Assembly (NCBI GenBank): GCA_963708245.1
Contig: OY970201.1
Location: 4,774,001 to 4,838,000 of the forward strand
Reading direction: 5' to 3'
DNA from: CAVYXK01 sp963708245
GTDB lineage: Bacteria; Pseudomonadota; Alphaproteobacteria; Acetobacterales; Acetobacteraceae
DNA: 64,000 nt
Shown here: positions 17,634 through 26,002 of the stretch, piece by piece
Position numbering within the stretch: position 1 is the stretch's first letter
Layout of the letters: each line of letters starts with the position of its first letter
Program-made: the position numbers and the translations under genes
Notes under the pieces: model-generated
The model's input: only the letters and a program-made list of their open reading frames with translations
Databases searched by the model: none
What the model was told of the DNA's origin: nothing

Positions 17634-18566
17634 GTGCCGACCTTCGCCCCCGACGGCGGAGTCGCGCTTGTTCTTGCGCGCGGCTTCGCCGTCGCCTTCC
17701 TGCTCTCAGTCTCCGGCACGCTGGCGTTCCGGACCGTGGTCATGCCGCGTACCTACCCACGTATGACGCCCGACATCATCGGCCCGATCGAGCGCGGCCT
17801 GGTGCGGTGGAGCCAATTCAGTTTGATATTCGCCGCCATCGCGTTGTGTGCCTGGCTCGCCGTCCTCACATCCTACCTTGCCACCCCCGAGACGATCGAA
17901 GACTGGGTGGACGACCTGTGGACGGTGGTGATCACTACCAGCTTCGGCCACGTCCTTCTGCTGCAACTTCTGTTGCTGGTCGCAACGGGACTGGTGCTCG
18001 GCCGCAGTCCCAGCGAGGCACGCTGGCGCATCGGCCTTGTCCTGGGAACGGCCGCGGCGATCCTGGAAGTAGGACATGGTCATGCCTACGCCATGGCAAG
18101 CGGTCTGAGCATTCTCGAAATCTCCGAGGCTTTGCATCTCTGGGCGGCCGGCGCATGGCTCGGCGGCTTGCTGCCGTTGCTGCTTGTCGTGCTGCTGGCG
18201 CCCCCACCCGCCGCCGCACTCGCCGCGCGCTGGTTCTCTCCGCTTGGCAAAGTCTGCGTCTCGCTGATGGCCGCGTCGGCTTTTGTGCAAGGCTGGATAT
18301 TGGTCGGCAGTACGAAGGCGCTATTCCACACCGCCTACGGCTGGACGGCCTTGCTGAAGCTCAGCCTGTTCGGAGTGCTGTTCGGCTTCGCCGTCCTCAA
18401 CCGCTATTGGCTTGCCCCAGACCTGCGGGGCCGCAATCCCGACCTTGCCCGCAGCCGACTTATCCGCAGCCTCTCTTTCCAAACGTGCTTCGGATCGCTG
18501 ATCGTACTGGCCGCGGCTCTGCTGGGCCAACTGCGTCCCGGTATGGGCATGTCGATGCAGGGCTAG
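17634..18566 (+). CDS. copD: CopD family copper resistance/import membrane protein
   Basis: This 310-residue polytopic protein has about eight hydrophobic segments, including FAVAFLLSVSGTLAF, LILFAAIALCAWLAV-like stretches and LLLLVATGLVLG. Conserved histidines occur in EVGHGHAYAM and SEALHLWAAGAWLGGLLPLLL, the latter being the hallmark of CopD. It starts at GTG 17634, 13 bases after the PCuAC stop. CopD is thought to move copper across the inner membrane with CopC. The C-terminus ends in a methionine-rich GMGMSMQG. It is followed after 8 bases by the Sco gene. Confidence 0.9.
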   Translation: MPTFAPDGGVALVLARGFAVAFLLSVSGTLAFRTVVMPRTYPRMTPDIIGPIERGLVRWSQFSLIFAAIALCAWLAVLTSYLATPETIEDWVDDLWTVVITTSFGHVLLLQLLLLVATGLVLGRSPSEARWRIGLVLGTAAAILEVGHGHAYAMASGLSILEISEALHLWAAGAWLGGLLPLLLVVLLAPPPAAALAARWFSPLGKVCVSLMAASAFVQGWILVGSTKALFHTAYGWTALLKLSLFGVLFGFAVLNRYWLAPDLRGRNPDLARSRLIRSLSFQTCFGSLIVLAAALLGQLRPGMGMSMQG

Positions 18567-18574
18567 AGCGTTTC

Positions 18575-19285
18575 ATGGTGACCAGAAAATCCGAACCCCC
18601 AAACACCTCTCCCGCTCTGCGGGAGAGGTCGGTTCGCAAAGCGAACCGGGTGAGGGTGCCGGGCGCCGCACAGCGACCCGACACACGCCGCAGAACCACC
18701 CGCCGAACCGGCACCATCATCTTCTCCGCCGCCGCCGGCCTGCTACTGCTGACTGCCTCGTATCTCTGGCTGCTCGGCGGCACCACCCCGCGCAATGTAC
18801 CGGCAATCGGCGGCCCCTTCACCCTGACCCAAGGCAACGGCCAAGTGGTCACGGACCGCGATTTTCGAGGCCGCTACCTATTGATCTACTTCGGCTACAC
18901 GTCATGCCCTGATATCTGCCCGACGACGCTGAGCGCGATCGCGGACGCAATCGACATTCTCGGCACCAAATCCGAACGACTGCAACCGCTCTTCATCACC
19001 GTAGACCCAACTCACGACACGCCGGCGATCATCCGAGCATATGTCCGCTCCTTCAGTCCGCACATCATCGGCTTGACCGGAACCCCAGCGCAAATTCGCG
19101 CTGTCGAACAGGAATATCGGGTCAGCAGTACCATTCATCAAACCAACCCGGGAGCAGACAGCTACACCGTCGATCACACTGCGGTTCTTTTCCTCGTGGC
19201 CCCCAACGGTCGTTATCTCGCTCCTTTTGCAGCCACCGAGACCGGTCCCGAGCTCGCCAAAAGCCTCGCCCAGTACATGGGGTAG
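18575..19285 (+). CDS. SCO1/SenC family copper chaperone with repeat-encoded N-terminus
   Basis: This thioredoxin-fold protein carries the Sco copper ligands: CxxxC in TSCPDICPTTL and the distal histidine in YTVDHTAVLFL. One membrane anchor, FSAAAGLLLLTASYLWLLG, precedes the periplasmic domain. Sco proteins deliver or reduce copper for the CuA centre of cytochrome oxidase. The first in-frame ATG is 18575, and the segment after it is translated straight through a copy of the dispersed palindromic repeat. Alternative GTG starts at 18650 and 18656 lie within the repeat. It is the last gene of the copper operon and is followed by a hairpin at 19289-19327. Confidence 0.92.
   Translation: MVTRKSEPPNTSPALRERSVRKANRVRVPGAAQRPDTRRRTTRRTGTIIFSAAAGLLLLTASYLWLLGGTTPRNVPAIGGPFTLTQGNGQVVTDRDFRGRYLLIYFGYTSCPDICPTTLSAIADAIDILGTKSERLQPLFITVDPTHDTPAIIRAYVRSFSPHIIGLTGTPAQIRAVEQEYRVSSTIHQTNPGADSYTVDHTAVLFLVAPNGRYLAPFAATETGPELAKSLAQYMG
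18604..18668. repeat. Palindromic repeat copy inside the Sco coding region
   Basis: CACCTCTCCCGC...GCGGGAGAGGTCGGTTCGC...GCGAACCGGGTGAGGGTGCC closely matches the left half of the 119-bp element at 7805-7923. Here it is read in frame, giving an Arg-rich peptide (SPALRERSVRKANRVRVPG) ahead of the Sco membrane anchor, unless translation starts at the GTG codons within it. Confidence 0.8.
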
Positions 19286-19288
19286 CCG

Positions 19289-19327
19289 CTGCTCCCCCTC
19301 CCCTTGCGGGCCCCGCAAGGGGAGGGA
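19289..19327 (+). terminator. Strong hairpin after the copper operon
   Basis: CCCTCCCCTTGCGGG and CCCGCAAGGGGAGGG pair perfectly over 15 bases with almost no loop, 8 bases past the Sco stop. It is very stable but lacks a T-run, so it may work by pausing or as an mRNA 3' stabiliser. It resembles the dispersed palindromic repeats. Confidence 0.6.
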
Positions 19328-19645
19328 CTAGGCTGTTGGGGCTTCGGCGAACTGGCGGTCCGGCGTGGCGAGAGCCGGGGTAAGGGCGGTGAGGAGCGCT
19401 TGAAGCAAGTTGTCGTCGGGTGGGCCGGAGGAGATGTTGTCGGGCACCCGCCCCATCCGGCGGATTGGCGCGGGACTGTGCGGATAGGCTCGGCGGCGGG
19501 GACCGGGGCGGGCTGGGATTGGCCTGGGAGTGGCACTTCTGTGCCCAATATGACGATGTTTCGGACCGCTGGACGAGACGCAGGCAATCCTTCCACTGCT
19601 CGGAGGCGGCGACATCGGCGTCGGCCGGATTGGCAGAGTGTAATA

Positions 19646-20825
19646 CCAACCGCCCGATCTCTCGACTCTCGAGTGGGGGGCTTCCCCTGACTCGCAAAGT
19701 TACGATTCGGTGCCCCTGACATCGATTGGAGTCGAGGGAGGGCCGGATGGGGCAAGCGATCATCATCACCCGCACGAAACACACGGCGGCGGCGCTGCGT
19801 GAGGTGGCGGCCAAGAGCGACGACGGCGCGCAGGTTCGCCGCCTGTTGGCGATCGCCCTGATCCTGGAGGGTCGGTCGCGCAGCGAGGCGGCGGAGCAGT
19901 CCGGCATGGATCGCCAGACCCTGCGGGACTGGGTGCACCGCTACAACGCGGCGGGGATTGCCGGTCTGGAATCGCGCCACGGCAATGGTCGGGAGGCATT
20001 TCTCACGGAAGCGCAGATGAATGAGCTGAAGGAGATCGTGATCAAGGGGCCTGATCCGAAGACGGCCAAGGTGGTGCGTTGGCGCTGCGTTGATCTGCGC
20101 GACGAGGTGAAACGCCGGTTCGGCGTGCGAGTGAACGAGCGGACCATCGGCAAATGGCTGCGCAAACTGGGTCTGACCCGTCTGCAGCCGCGCCCGTTCC
20201 ATCCGAAGAAGGACGCCGCGGCGCAGGAGGCTTTTAAAAAAACTTCGGCAGTTGCCTGAAGGACCTTCTTCTCTCCACCACGCCTGGTACGCCGATCGAG
20301 GTGTGGTTTCAGGACGAGGCCCGTGTCGGTCAGAAGGGCACGCACGCCTATATCTGGGCGCCGATCGGCTCGCGGCCGCCGATGGTGCGGGACAACCGCC
20401 ACGAGTCCGCTTATCTCTATGGGGCGATCTGCCCCGCTCGCGGCGTCGGCGCGGCGGTTATCATGCCCGCGGCCAACACCGAGGGAATGAATGAGCTACT
20501 CGAGGAACTCAGCACTCAGGTCAGCCCTGGTGCGCATGCTGCTATGCTCTGCGACCAGGCCGGCTGGCACCAGCGCGGCAAAAAGCTGAAGGTGCCGGGC
20601 AATATTACGCTGGTGCCTCTGCCGCCCTACTCGCCGGAGCTGAACTCGATGGAGAATGTCTGGGAATACCTGCGCGCCAACAAGCTATGCAATCTCGTCT
20701 GGGACACCTACGAGGCGATCATTGAGGCTTGCAAGGATGCGTGGAACTTCCTGATCGATGATCCAGACCGCATCCGCTCAATCGGAACCCGCGACTGGGC
20801 GTGTGTCAGTGTCTAGGGCGGTTGG
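19646..20825 (+). mobile_element. IS630 family insertion sequence
   Basis: This 1180-bp element has perfect 10-bp terminal repeats, CCAACCGCCC at 19646 and GGGCGGTTGG ending at 20825. A TA dinucleotide flanks each side (19644-19645 and 20826-20827), the target duplication expected for the IS630/Tc1 group. It carries a single transposase gene split by a programmed-type frameshift and looks complete. It lies downstream of the copper operon inside a decaying minus-strand gene. Confidence 0.92.
19747..20816 (+). CDS. IS630 transposase, expressed by -1 frameshift
   Basis: The first frame (19747-20259) encodes paired helix-turn-helix domains (AAEQSGMDRQTLRDWVHRYN; then VNERTIGKWLRKLGL). The second frame, to 20816, encodes the DDE catalytic core with acids in EVWFQDEARVG, LCDQAGWH and PYSPELNSMENVWE. 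The join is an A7 run at 20236-20242 after CTTTT. Slipping back one base there gives EAFKKNFGSCLKDLLL and leads into the catalytic frame. Such slippery A-runs are a known expression device of IS630-type elements, so the gene should be functional rather than broken. Without slippage the product would be a 170-residue DNA-binding fragment. Confidence 0.9.
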
Positions 20826-21064
20826 TATAAGGCCGCGATTCGCGATGTCGGCATGGTCTCGCCTGGCGAGGTCTTCGGGGCTCTCGGTAAGCGGCGGCGG
20901 CAGCGTGAGGAGCGGCGTGTGGATGAGCTCGTAGTAGGTATGAGCCGGGAGCTAAGGTTATTGTGGAAGGTGTTCGTGGGCACGGCTTTTCCAGTCAGGA
21001 TGAGCGCGCCCCAGCGTTAGGAGACTATTCGCCCCATTTCGGGGCGGCGTCGCTGTGACAGGAG

Positions 21065-22972
21065 GTGACCATTCCACTTGTTTCTCGCCGGACTTTCTTC
21101 CGCAACCCCGACCGTGCGAACGTTCAGCTCAGTTCCGACGGAATGCAGCTTGCCTGGACCGAGCCGGTGGCTGGTATCCAGAACGTCTTCGTCGCACCCG
21201 CGCAGGACCTTGGGCGCGCCCGACAGGTCACGCACGAGAGGCATCGGTCAGTCTCTGGTTATCTCTGGGCATACACGAACCGTCACGTGGTTATCTTTCG
21301 TGATGGAGACGGGAGCGAGAATTATCGTTGCGCCAGTGTTGATCTCGACACGGGTCGAGAGGTGGCGCTGGTGGAGCAGGAAGGCGTTCGCTCGTTCGTC
21401 TGGCGGTTGTCGAGGGATTATCCGACTGAGATGCTGCTTGGGGTGAATGCGCGCGACCGTCGCTATTTCGACGTCGTCCGGTTCGATATCACCACAGGCG
21501 CAAGCCGTTTCGTGTTCGAGAACCCCGGCTACTCTGGCCTGCTGATGGACGATGCTCTCGTGGTCCGCCTCGCCGTCCTCGTGCGGCGCGATGGCTCCGC
21601 GGAGGTGCTGGAAATTGCCGGCGACGGTAGCACAACACCGTGCCTGGACGTGCCCCACGAGGATGTCTTCACCACCGAAGTCTGGCGCTACTCGCGGGAC
21701 GGACGTTCGCTCTTCCTGCAAGACAGCCGTGGTCGGGACACCGCCGCACTGGTTGAGCGCGACCTGCAGGCCGGTGAGACGCGGGTGGTTGCAGAGGATA
21801 CCGAGGCGGACATCGTCGGAGCCTGGTGGGACCCACGCACGGGGCGTCCGGTGGCTGCGTTTTCGCTGCCGAGCCGGCGGCGCTGGCACCTGATAGATCC
21901 GGCGGTGCGCGAGGACCTGGATTTCCTTCACGCCCGGATCGGCGACGCCGAGCTGAGCATCGTCAGCCAGGACCTGGCGATGCAGCGGCTGGTGATCTTT
22001 GCAGGACGGAGCGATGCGGCGGGCGAATTCCTGCTGTATGATCGCAACGCTCGCACGCTGCAGTTGCTGTTCAAGGGACGCTCGGATCTGGACGACGTGC
22101 CGCTTCGGCCGATGCAGTCTGTCACCATTCAGGCGCGCGATGGGCTGGCGCTGCCATCCTATCTGACGCTGCCGCGCGACGATTTTCGCAAGGGTCCATT
22201 CGTCCTGGCTATTCATGGCGGCCCGTATTCACGGGACATGTGGGGTTACAACGGCTTGCATCAGTGGCTGGCGAACCGCGGGTATGGTGTGCTGAGCGTG
22301 AACTTTCGAGGTTCGACAGGGTTCGGCAAGTCGTTCATCCGCGCTGCGGATCAGGAGTGGGCGGGGCGGATGCAGGATGACCTGCTGGACGCAGCCGCAT
22401 GGGCTGTAGCGCAGGGTTATGCGGATCCGACGCGGATCGGCTTCTTTGGTGCAAGCTATGGAGGCTATGCCGCGCTGGTCGCGGTGACGCAGACGCCGGA
22501 AACATTCGCCTGCATTGTCGATGTCTTCGGGCCATCGAACCTGGTGACGCTGATGCAGGCGATTCCGCCTTATTGGCAGACCTGGTTCGCCCTGTTTCGC
22601 CGGCGCCTCGCCGACCCCGAGACGGAGGAGGGACGGGCTTGGCTTATGGAGCGATCCCCGATGACGCGGGCGGATCAGATCACGCGACCGCTGCTGATTA
22701 TCCAAGGGATGAACGATCGGGTGAAGCCGCAGGAGTTGGAGCAGATTGTCAATGCGCTGCAACAGCGCGACGTGCCGGTGACTTACGCGACGTTCGCCGA
22801 TGAAGGGCACGGATTTGTCAGAGAGGAAAATCGCTTGGCGTTCAGCGCAGTGATGGAAGCGTTCCTTGGTCGGTATCTGGGCGGCGGTGTCGAGCCTGTG
22901 GGAGATGCGTTCGAGGGATCGACGATCAAGTTTGAAACGGGTTCTGAGCTGATTCCCGGGTTGCCGGCGTAA
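21065..22972 (+). CDS. S9 family serine peptidase (acylaminoacyl/dipeptidyl peptidase-like)
   Basis: This 635-residue protein has an N-terminal beta-propeller region (about residues 15-370) and a C-terminal alpha/beta hydrolase domain. The catalytic serine is in FFGASYGGYAAL, the aspartate is likely in GMNDRVKPQE and the histidine is in ADEGHGFVREEN. GGPYSRDMWGYN marks the oxyanion region. It removes short peptides or acylated residues from small peptide substrates. There is no signal peptide, so it is cytoplasmic. The GTG at 21065 overlaps the AGGAGG, which is tight, but MTIPLVSRRTFFRNPDRANV is the family's usual N-terminus. A CGCCCC/GGGGCG hairpin at 21030-21046 lies in the leader. Apparently monocistronic. 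Confidence 0.93.
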   Translation: MTIPLVSRRTFFRNPDRANVQLSSDGMQLAWTEPVAGIQNVFVAPAQDLGRARQVTHERHRSVSGYLWAYTNRHVVIFRDGDGSENYRCASVDLDTGREVALVEQEGVRSFVWRLSRDYPTEMLLGVNARDRRYFDVVRFDITTGASRFVFENPGYSGLLMDDALVVRLAVLVRRDGSAEVLEIAGDGSTTPCLDVPHEDVFTTEVWRYSRDGRSLFLQDSRGRDTAALVERDLQAGETRVVAEDTEADIVGAWWDPRTGRPVAAFSLPSRRRWHLIDPAVREDLDFLHARIGDAELSIVSQDLAMQRLVIFAGRSDAAGEFLLYDRNARTLQLLFKGRSDLDDVPLRPMQSVTIQARDGLALPSYLTLPRDDFRKGPFVLAIHGGPYSRDMWGYNGLHQWLANRGYGVLSVNFRGSTGFGKSFIRAADQEWAGRMQDDLLDAAAWAVAQGYADPTRIGFFGASYGGYAALVAVTQTPETFACIVDVFGPSNLVTLMQAIPPYWQTWFALFRRRLADPETEEGRAWLMERSPMTRADQITRPLLIIQGMNDRVKPQELEQIVNALQQRDVPVTYATFADEGHGFVREENRLAFSAVMEAFLGRYLGGGVEPVGDAFEGSTIKFETGSELIPGLPA

Positions 22973-23071
22973 TCCTGACGAGGTGGATCTGAGACTCGCT
23001 CTGACCACTGTACGATGAGCTGATTAGGCGGATCGCTCGGACAGCGCTGGAATAGCAGATGATATGCCCAA

Positions 23072-24070
23072 TCACGGCGAAGAAGGCCGGCTCTGCAGGA
23101 TCTTGATGTAGTTCGCACGCTCATACGCGACTGGGTCCTTCAGCATCCGCTGACTCAGCCTGCCGCGCATATCGGGCAGCGCAGCGATTTCGTGAACCTT
23201 AAGCCAGTCAGTCAGGCCGGCCAGCAGCATCTTCAAGTGACCGATACCGTGACGGAGCAGCGCGGATGTCGTCATTACGACATCGGCACCGGCCAGCAGG
23301 TATTTGATCACTTCGGTGCTGTTGTCGACACCAGTGCTTGCCGCGAGCGACCCCGTGACTTGTCTGAATAAAACCCCAATCCACAGAAGCGGAAGAGGAA
23401 TCTCAGCGGGCGTGCTAAGGTGAAGGGTAAGACGAACGTCCAGATTGCCGAGATCGAGATCTGGTTGATAGAATCGGTTAAACAGAACAAACCCGGCGGC
23501 TCCGGCCCGCTCCAGCATGCGTATCGTGTGTGCTGGCGCACTAAAATAGGGGCTGAGCTTCATTGAGACCGGGATCGACACCGCAGCCTTCACCGCACCC
23601 AGAACCCGGATGTAGCGATTTTCGACTTCCTGCCCAGTAAGCGACGGGTCAGCCGGTATGAAGAACACATTGAGCTCGATCGCGCTGGCGCCAGCCTCCT
23701 GCGCAAGGCGCGCATGATCGGTCCAACCAGCACCGGTGACGCCATTCAGATTGGCGATCACCGGTATGGACACAGCTTCACGGGCTTTCCGGATAATCTC
23801 CAGGTATTTAAGCGGCTCCGCGCGATAACTGACCGCCGACGGCAGGTAAGAGATCGCTTCGGCATAGGCTCCCGGCCCGGTTGTCGTATAATGCTCGAGC
23901 GTTCCTGCCGCTTGCTCTATCTGCTCTTCGAAGAGCGATGGAAGCACGACCGCCGCACCTCCTGCATCCTCAATTCGGCGAATATTGTCCAAATCCAGGG
24001 TCAACGGCGAAGCAGAAGCCACCATTGGGTTCTTCAATGTGAGACCGAGATAACGTGTTGTCAGGTCCAT
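23072..24070 (-). CDS. Dihydroorotate dehydrogenase-like flavoprotein
   Basis: The 332-residue TIM barrel is homologous to class 1 dihydroorotate dehydrogenases: KNPMVASASPLTLDLDNIRR at the N-terminus, IPVIANLNGVTGAGW, an SMKLSPYFS strand with the FMN-site lysine, and STGVDNSTEVIKYLLAGAD for the phosphate. It lacks the usual quinone-binding extension. The LPLLWIGVLF segment is typical of a DHOD-like subgroup found outside pyrimidine operons. Its location in a block of glycogen and oxygen-response genes, with an FNR/FixK-type box at 24222-24235 upstream, suggests a redox role under low oxygen rather than housekeeping pyrimidine synthesis. That role is inferred. Confidence 0.88.
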   Translation of the reverse strand: MDLTTRYLGLTLKNPMVASASPLTLDLDNIRRIEDAGGAAVVLPSLFEEQIEQAAGTLEHYTTTGPGAYAEAISYLPSAVSYRAEPLKYLEIIRKAREAVSIPVIANLNGVTGAGWTDHARLAQEAGASAIELNVFFIPADPSLTGQEVENRYIRVLGAVKAAVSIPVSMKLSPYFSAPAHTIRMLERAGAAGFVLFNRFYQPDLDLGNLDVRLTLHLSTPAEIPLPLLWIGVLFRQVTGSLAASTGVDNSTEVIKYLLAGADVVMTTSALLRHGIGHLKMLLAGLTDWLKVHEIAALPDMRGRLSQRMLKDPVAYERANYIKILQSRPSSP

Positions 24071-24221
24071 GAGAGTGATCCCCTACTGCTAGCGACGGCT
24101 TGGATCTCTAACGAGCGTTCACCGCCCGGCACGTCAACCGCTCACACGGGTGGACGACCCCGATCGACAGAACGCACTCTGAGTTCAGGGATACTTGTGG
24201 GCGCCAGCCATCCATCCCGCA

Positions 24222-24235
24222 TTGAGCCAGATCAA
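24222..24235 (-). promoter_or_regulatory. FNR/FixK-type box upstream of the DHOD-like gene
   Basis: TTGAGCCAGATCAA (minus strand TTGATCTGGCTCAA) matches the FNR/FixK consensus TTGAT-N4-ATCAA at nine of ten positions. It lies about 150 bases before the DHOD-like start and just past the end of glgA, so the DHOD-like gene is the likely target. Confidence 0.75.
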
Positions 24236-24279
24236 TGAGCCCGCCTTGAGGCGTGTCGCGATGCCCGTGCGAGCGTGGG

Positions 24280-25803
24280 TTAGCCGGCCAGGAGAACCCG
24301 ATCTTGCAGTCCAGCAACATCAGTCGCCTCGGCATCGACGGATCCTGTCGTCTCTGCTGCCGGCGGACTCCTCCGAGGGATGAATTTTCCGGTGAGCCGA
24401 GAATAGAGGCATTCGTACGCCGCCGCCGGTGCCTCCCAGCCGAATCGACTGGCCATCGCCGCCTGTCGCATCTCGATCAGCCGCGCCTCATCACCAAACA
24501 CCTCAAATGCGCGCCGACATGCTGAGAGCAACGCCCTGGTCGAGTGGTGAGAGAACAGGAACCCGGTGGCGCCATCCTCGATCGTGTCCACGAGCCCGCC
24601 CGTGGCGTGTGCAATCGGCAGACTCCCGTAGCGCTGCGCCTGCATCTGGGTCAGCCCGCAGGGTTCGAAGCGCGACGGCATCAGGCAGAAGTCGCAGCCG
24701 CCGACGACGCGCCGCGCCATCGCCTCATTAAAGCCAACCATCACGCAAATATGATCACGATGCCGGCGCGCGACCCTGTTCAACATCTGCTCGGTCGCCG
24801 GCTCGCCGAGGCCAAGGATGGCGATCTGGCCGCCCTCGCGAACGATGTCATTCGCTGCCTGGGCAACAATGTCGAGCCCCTTTTGCGGTACCAGCCGCGA
24901 CACCACGCCGAACAGCGGCCCCAGCGATGGTGCCAGGCACAGGCTGGTGCGGACCACGTCTGCTACGGTTGCCTTTCCGCGAAGGTTGCTCGCATCGAAG
25001 TGAATTGGCAGACAGGGATCCCGCCCCGGGTCCCAACTGTCGTCGAGCCCGTTGAGAATGCCGCTGAGCTGGCCGCGTTCGGCAAGGCCCTGCGTCAAAC
25101 CGTGCAACCCGCCGCCGAGCCGCTCGTTGGTGATCTCGTGCGCATAGGTCGGGCTCACCGCGCACACGTGGTTGGCATAATAGAGCCCCGCTTTCAGGAA
25201 CGCGATCTGGCCGTGGAACTCGACGCCATTGATGTTGAAGGCGTGGTCAGGGATACCGAGCGCGTGCCGCCGAACGGCGGGAAACACGCCTTGGTGGGCA
25301 ATATTGTGCAACGTCAGCACCGAGGGCACTAGCGCGCCATCCCAGCGCAGATACGCCGGTGCTAACGCAGCAGGCCAATCGTTTACGTGTACTACGTCAG
25401 GCCGCCATCCGATGCCGGCACCGCGTGCGATCTGCGCGGCTGCGAGGGAGAGGCGCCCAAACCGGAGATCGCTATCCGGCCAGTCCGTCCCATCCGGCTG
25501 GCAGTACGGGCTCCCGTCGCGCTGGTAGAGATTCGGGGCGATCACGACATAGACGATTAGGCCGTCGGTGGTCAGCAGCTGGCCGATCTGACAGGGCGGA
25601 ATCCCAGCCCGGCCAGGCAGGTCTCCCACGATCCGCACCGCGAAGGACGACGCAAGCACCGCCGGATAAGCTGGGATCAGAACCCGCACGTCGAGGCCTC
25701 GCCGGCACAGCGCGCGCGGTAGGCTGGCGGCAACATCGCCGAGGCCCCCAGCCTTGACGAAGCCGGCCATCTCGCTGGCCACGAAGAGGACACGTATGCC
25801 CAC
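24280..25803 (-). CDS. glgA: Glycogen (starch) synthase
   Basis: This GT5 enzyme of 507 residues elongates alpha-1,4-glucan from ADP-glucose. The N-terminal KAGGLGDVAASLPRAL carries the ADP-glucose-binding KxGGL variant. VVHVNDWPAALAP and LTLHNIAHQGVF are classic GlgA segments. The C-terminal donor site is PSRFEPCGLTQMQAQRYGSLP. I take GTG 25803 (MGIRVLFVASEM) with GGAAG upstream; the longer frame adds non-homologous residues. No glgB, glgC or glgX is nearby; instead the glycogen phosphorylase gene lies 2.3 kb away in the same low-oxygen block. An FNR/FixK-type box sits 90 bases upstream. Confidence 0.95.
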   Translation of the reverse strand: MGIRVLFVASEMAGFVKAGGLGDVAASLPRALCRRGLDVRVLIPAYPAVLASSFAVRIVGDLPGRAGIPPCQIGQLLTTDGLIVYVVIAPNLYQRDGSPYCQPDGTDWPDSDLRFGRLSLAAAQIARGAGIGWRPDVVHVNDWPAALAPAYLRWDGALVPSVLTLHNIAHQGVFPAVRRHALGIPDHAFNINGVEFHGQIAFLKAGLYYANHVCAVSPTYAHEITNERLGGGLHGLTQGLAERGQLSGILNGLDDSWDPGRDPCLPIHFDASNLRGKATVADVVRTSLCLAPSLGPLFGVVSRLVPQKGLDIVAQAANDIVREGGQIAILGLGEPATEQMLNRVARRHRDHICVMVGFNEAMARRVVGGCDFCLMPSRFEPCGLTQMQAQRYGSLPIAHATGGLVDTIEDGATGFLFSHHSTRALLSACRRAFEVFGDEARLIEMRQAAMASRFGWEAPAAAYECLYSRLTGKFIPRRSPPAAETTGSVDAEATDVAGLQDRVLLAG

Positions 25804-25892
25804 CCGACAGCTTCCTTCACTCCTTATTGTTCCGACTCCGGCAGGAGGCCCGCTCGCAACTGGCCAACTTGGCCCCCTTGTCCGCGTGTGCA

Positions 25893-25906
25893 TTGATTTA
25901 CGTCAT
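25893..25906 (-). promoter_or_regulatory. FNR/FixK-type box upstream of glgA
   Basis: TTGATTTACGTCAT on the plus strand (ATGACGTAAATCAA on the minus strand) is a good FixK/FNR half-site pair, TTGAT-N4-GTCAT. It lies 90 bases upstream of the glgA GTG, a suitable distance for a low-oxygen activator. Confidence 0.65.
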
Positions 25907-26002
25907 GGCCGGTGCAGTGCACGCGGCGTTCGCACGGCTATCCGCCACACGGCCCTTCTGGTGCTGCCCGAGAACTGACGTGGTGAAGTTGATGTTCGCC
26001 TA

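Larger units (their letters stand above)
19328..20997 (-). pseudogene. Decayed hypothetical gene interrupted by IS630
   Basis: On the minus strand, protein-like sequence lies on both sides of the IS630 element. The right part (20830-20997) can be read as PTNTFHNNL, then after a frame change YYELIHTPLLTLPPPL and TESPEDLARRDHADIA. The left part reads ADADVAASEQWKDCLRL and, in another frame, MGRVPDNISSGPPDDNLLQ and ALLTALTPALATPDRQFAE before a stop at 19328. From memory, this pattern belongs to a family of hypothetical proteins common in Acetobacteraceae. Several frame changes show that it was already degenerate or has decayed since the insertion. Exact ends are uncertain. Confidence 0.45.

Noticed and set aside
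17807..18574. Extension of the Sco frame upstream across copD
   Set aside because: This is the shadow frame of copD; the Sco protein needs only the part from 18575.
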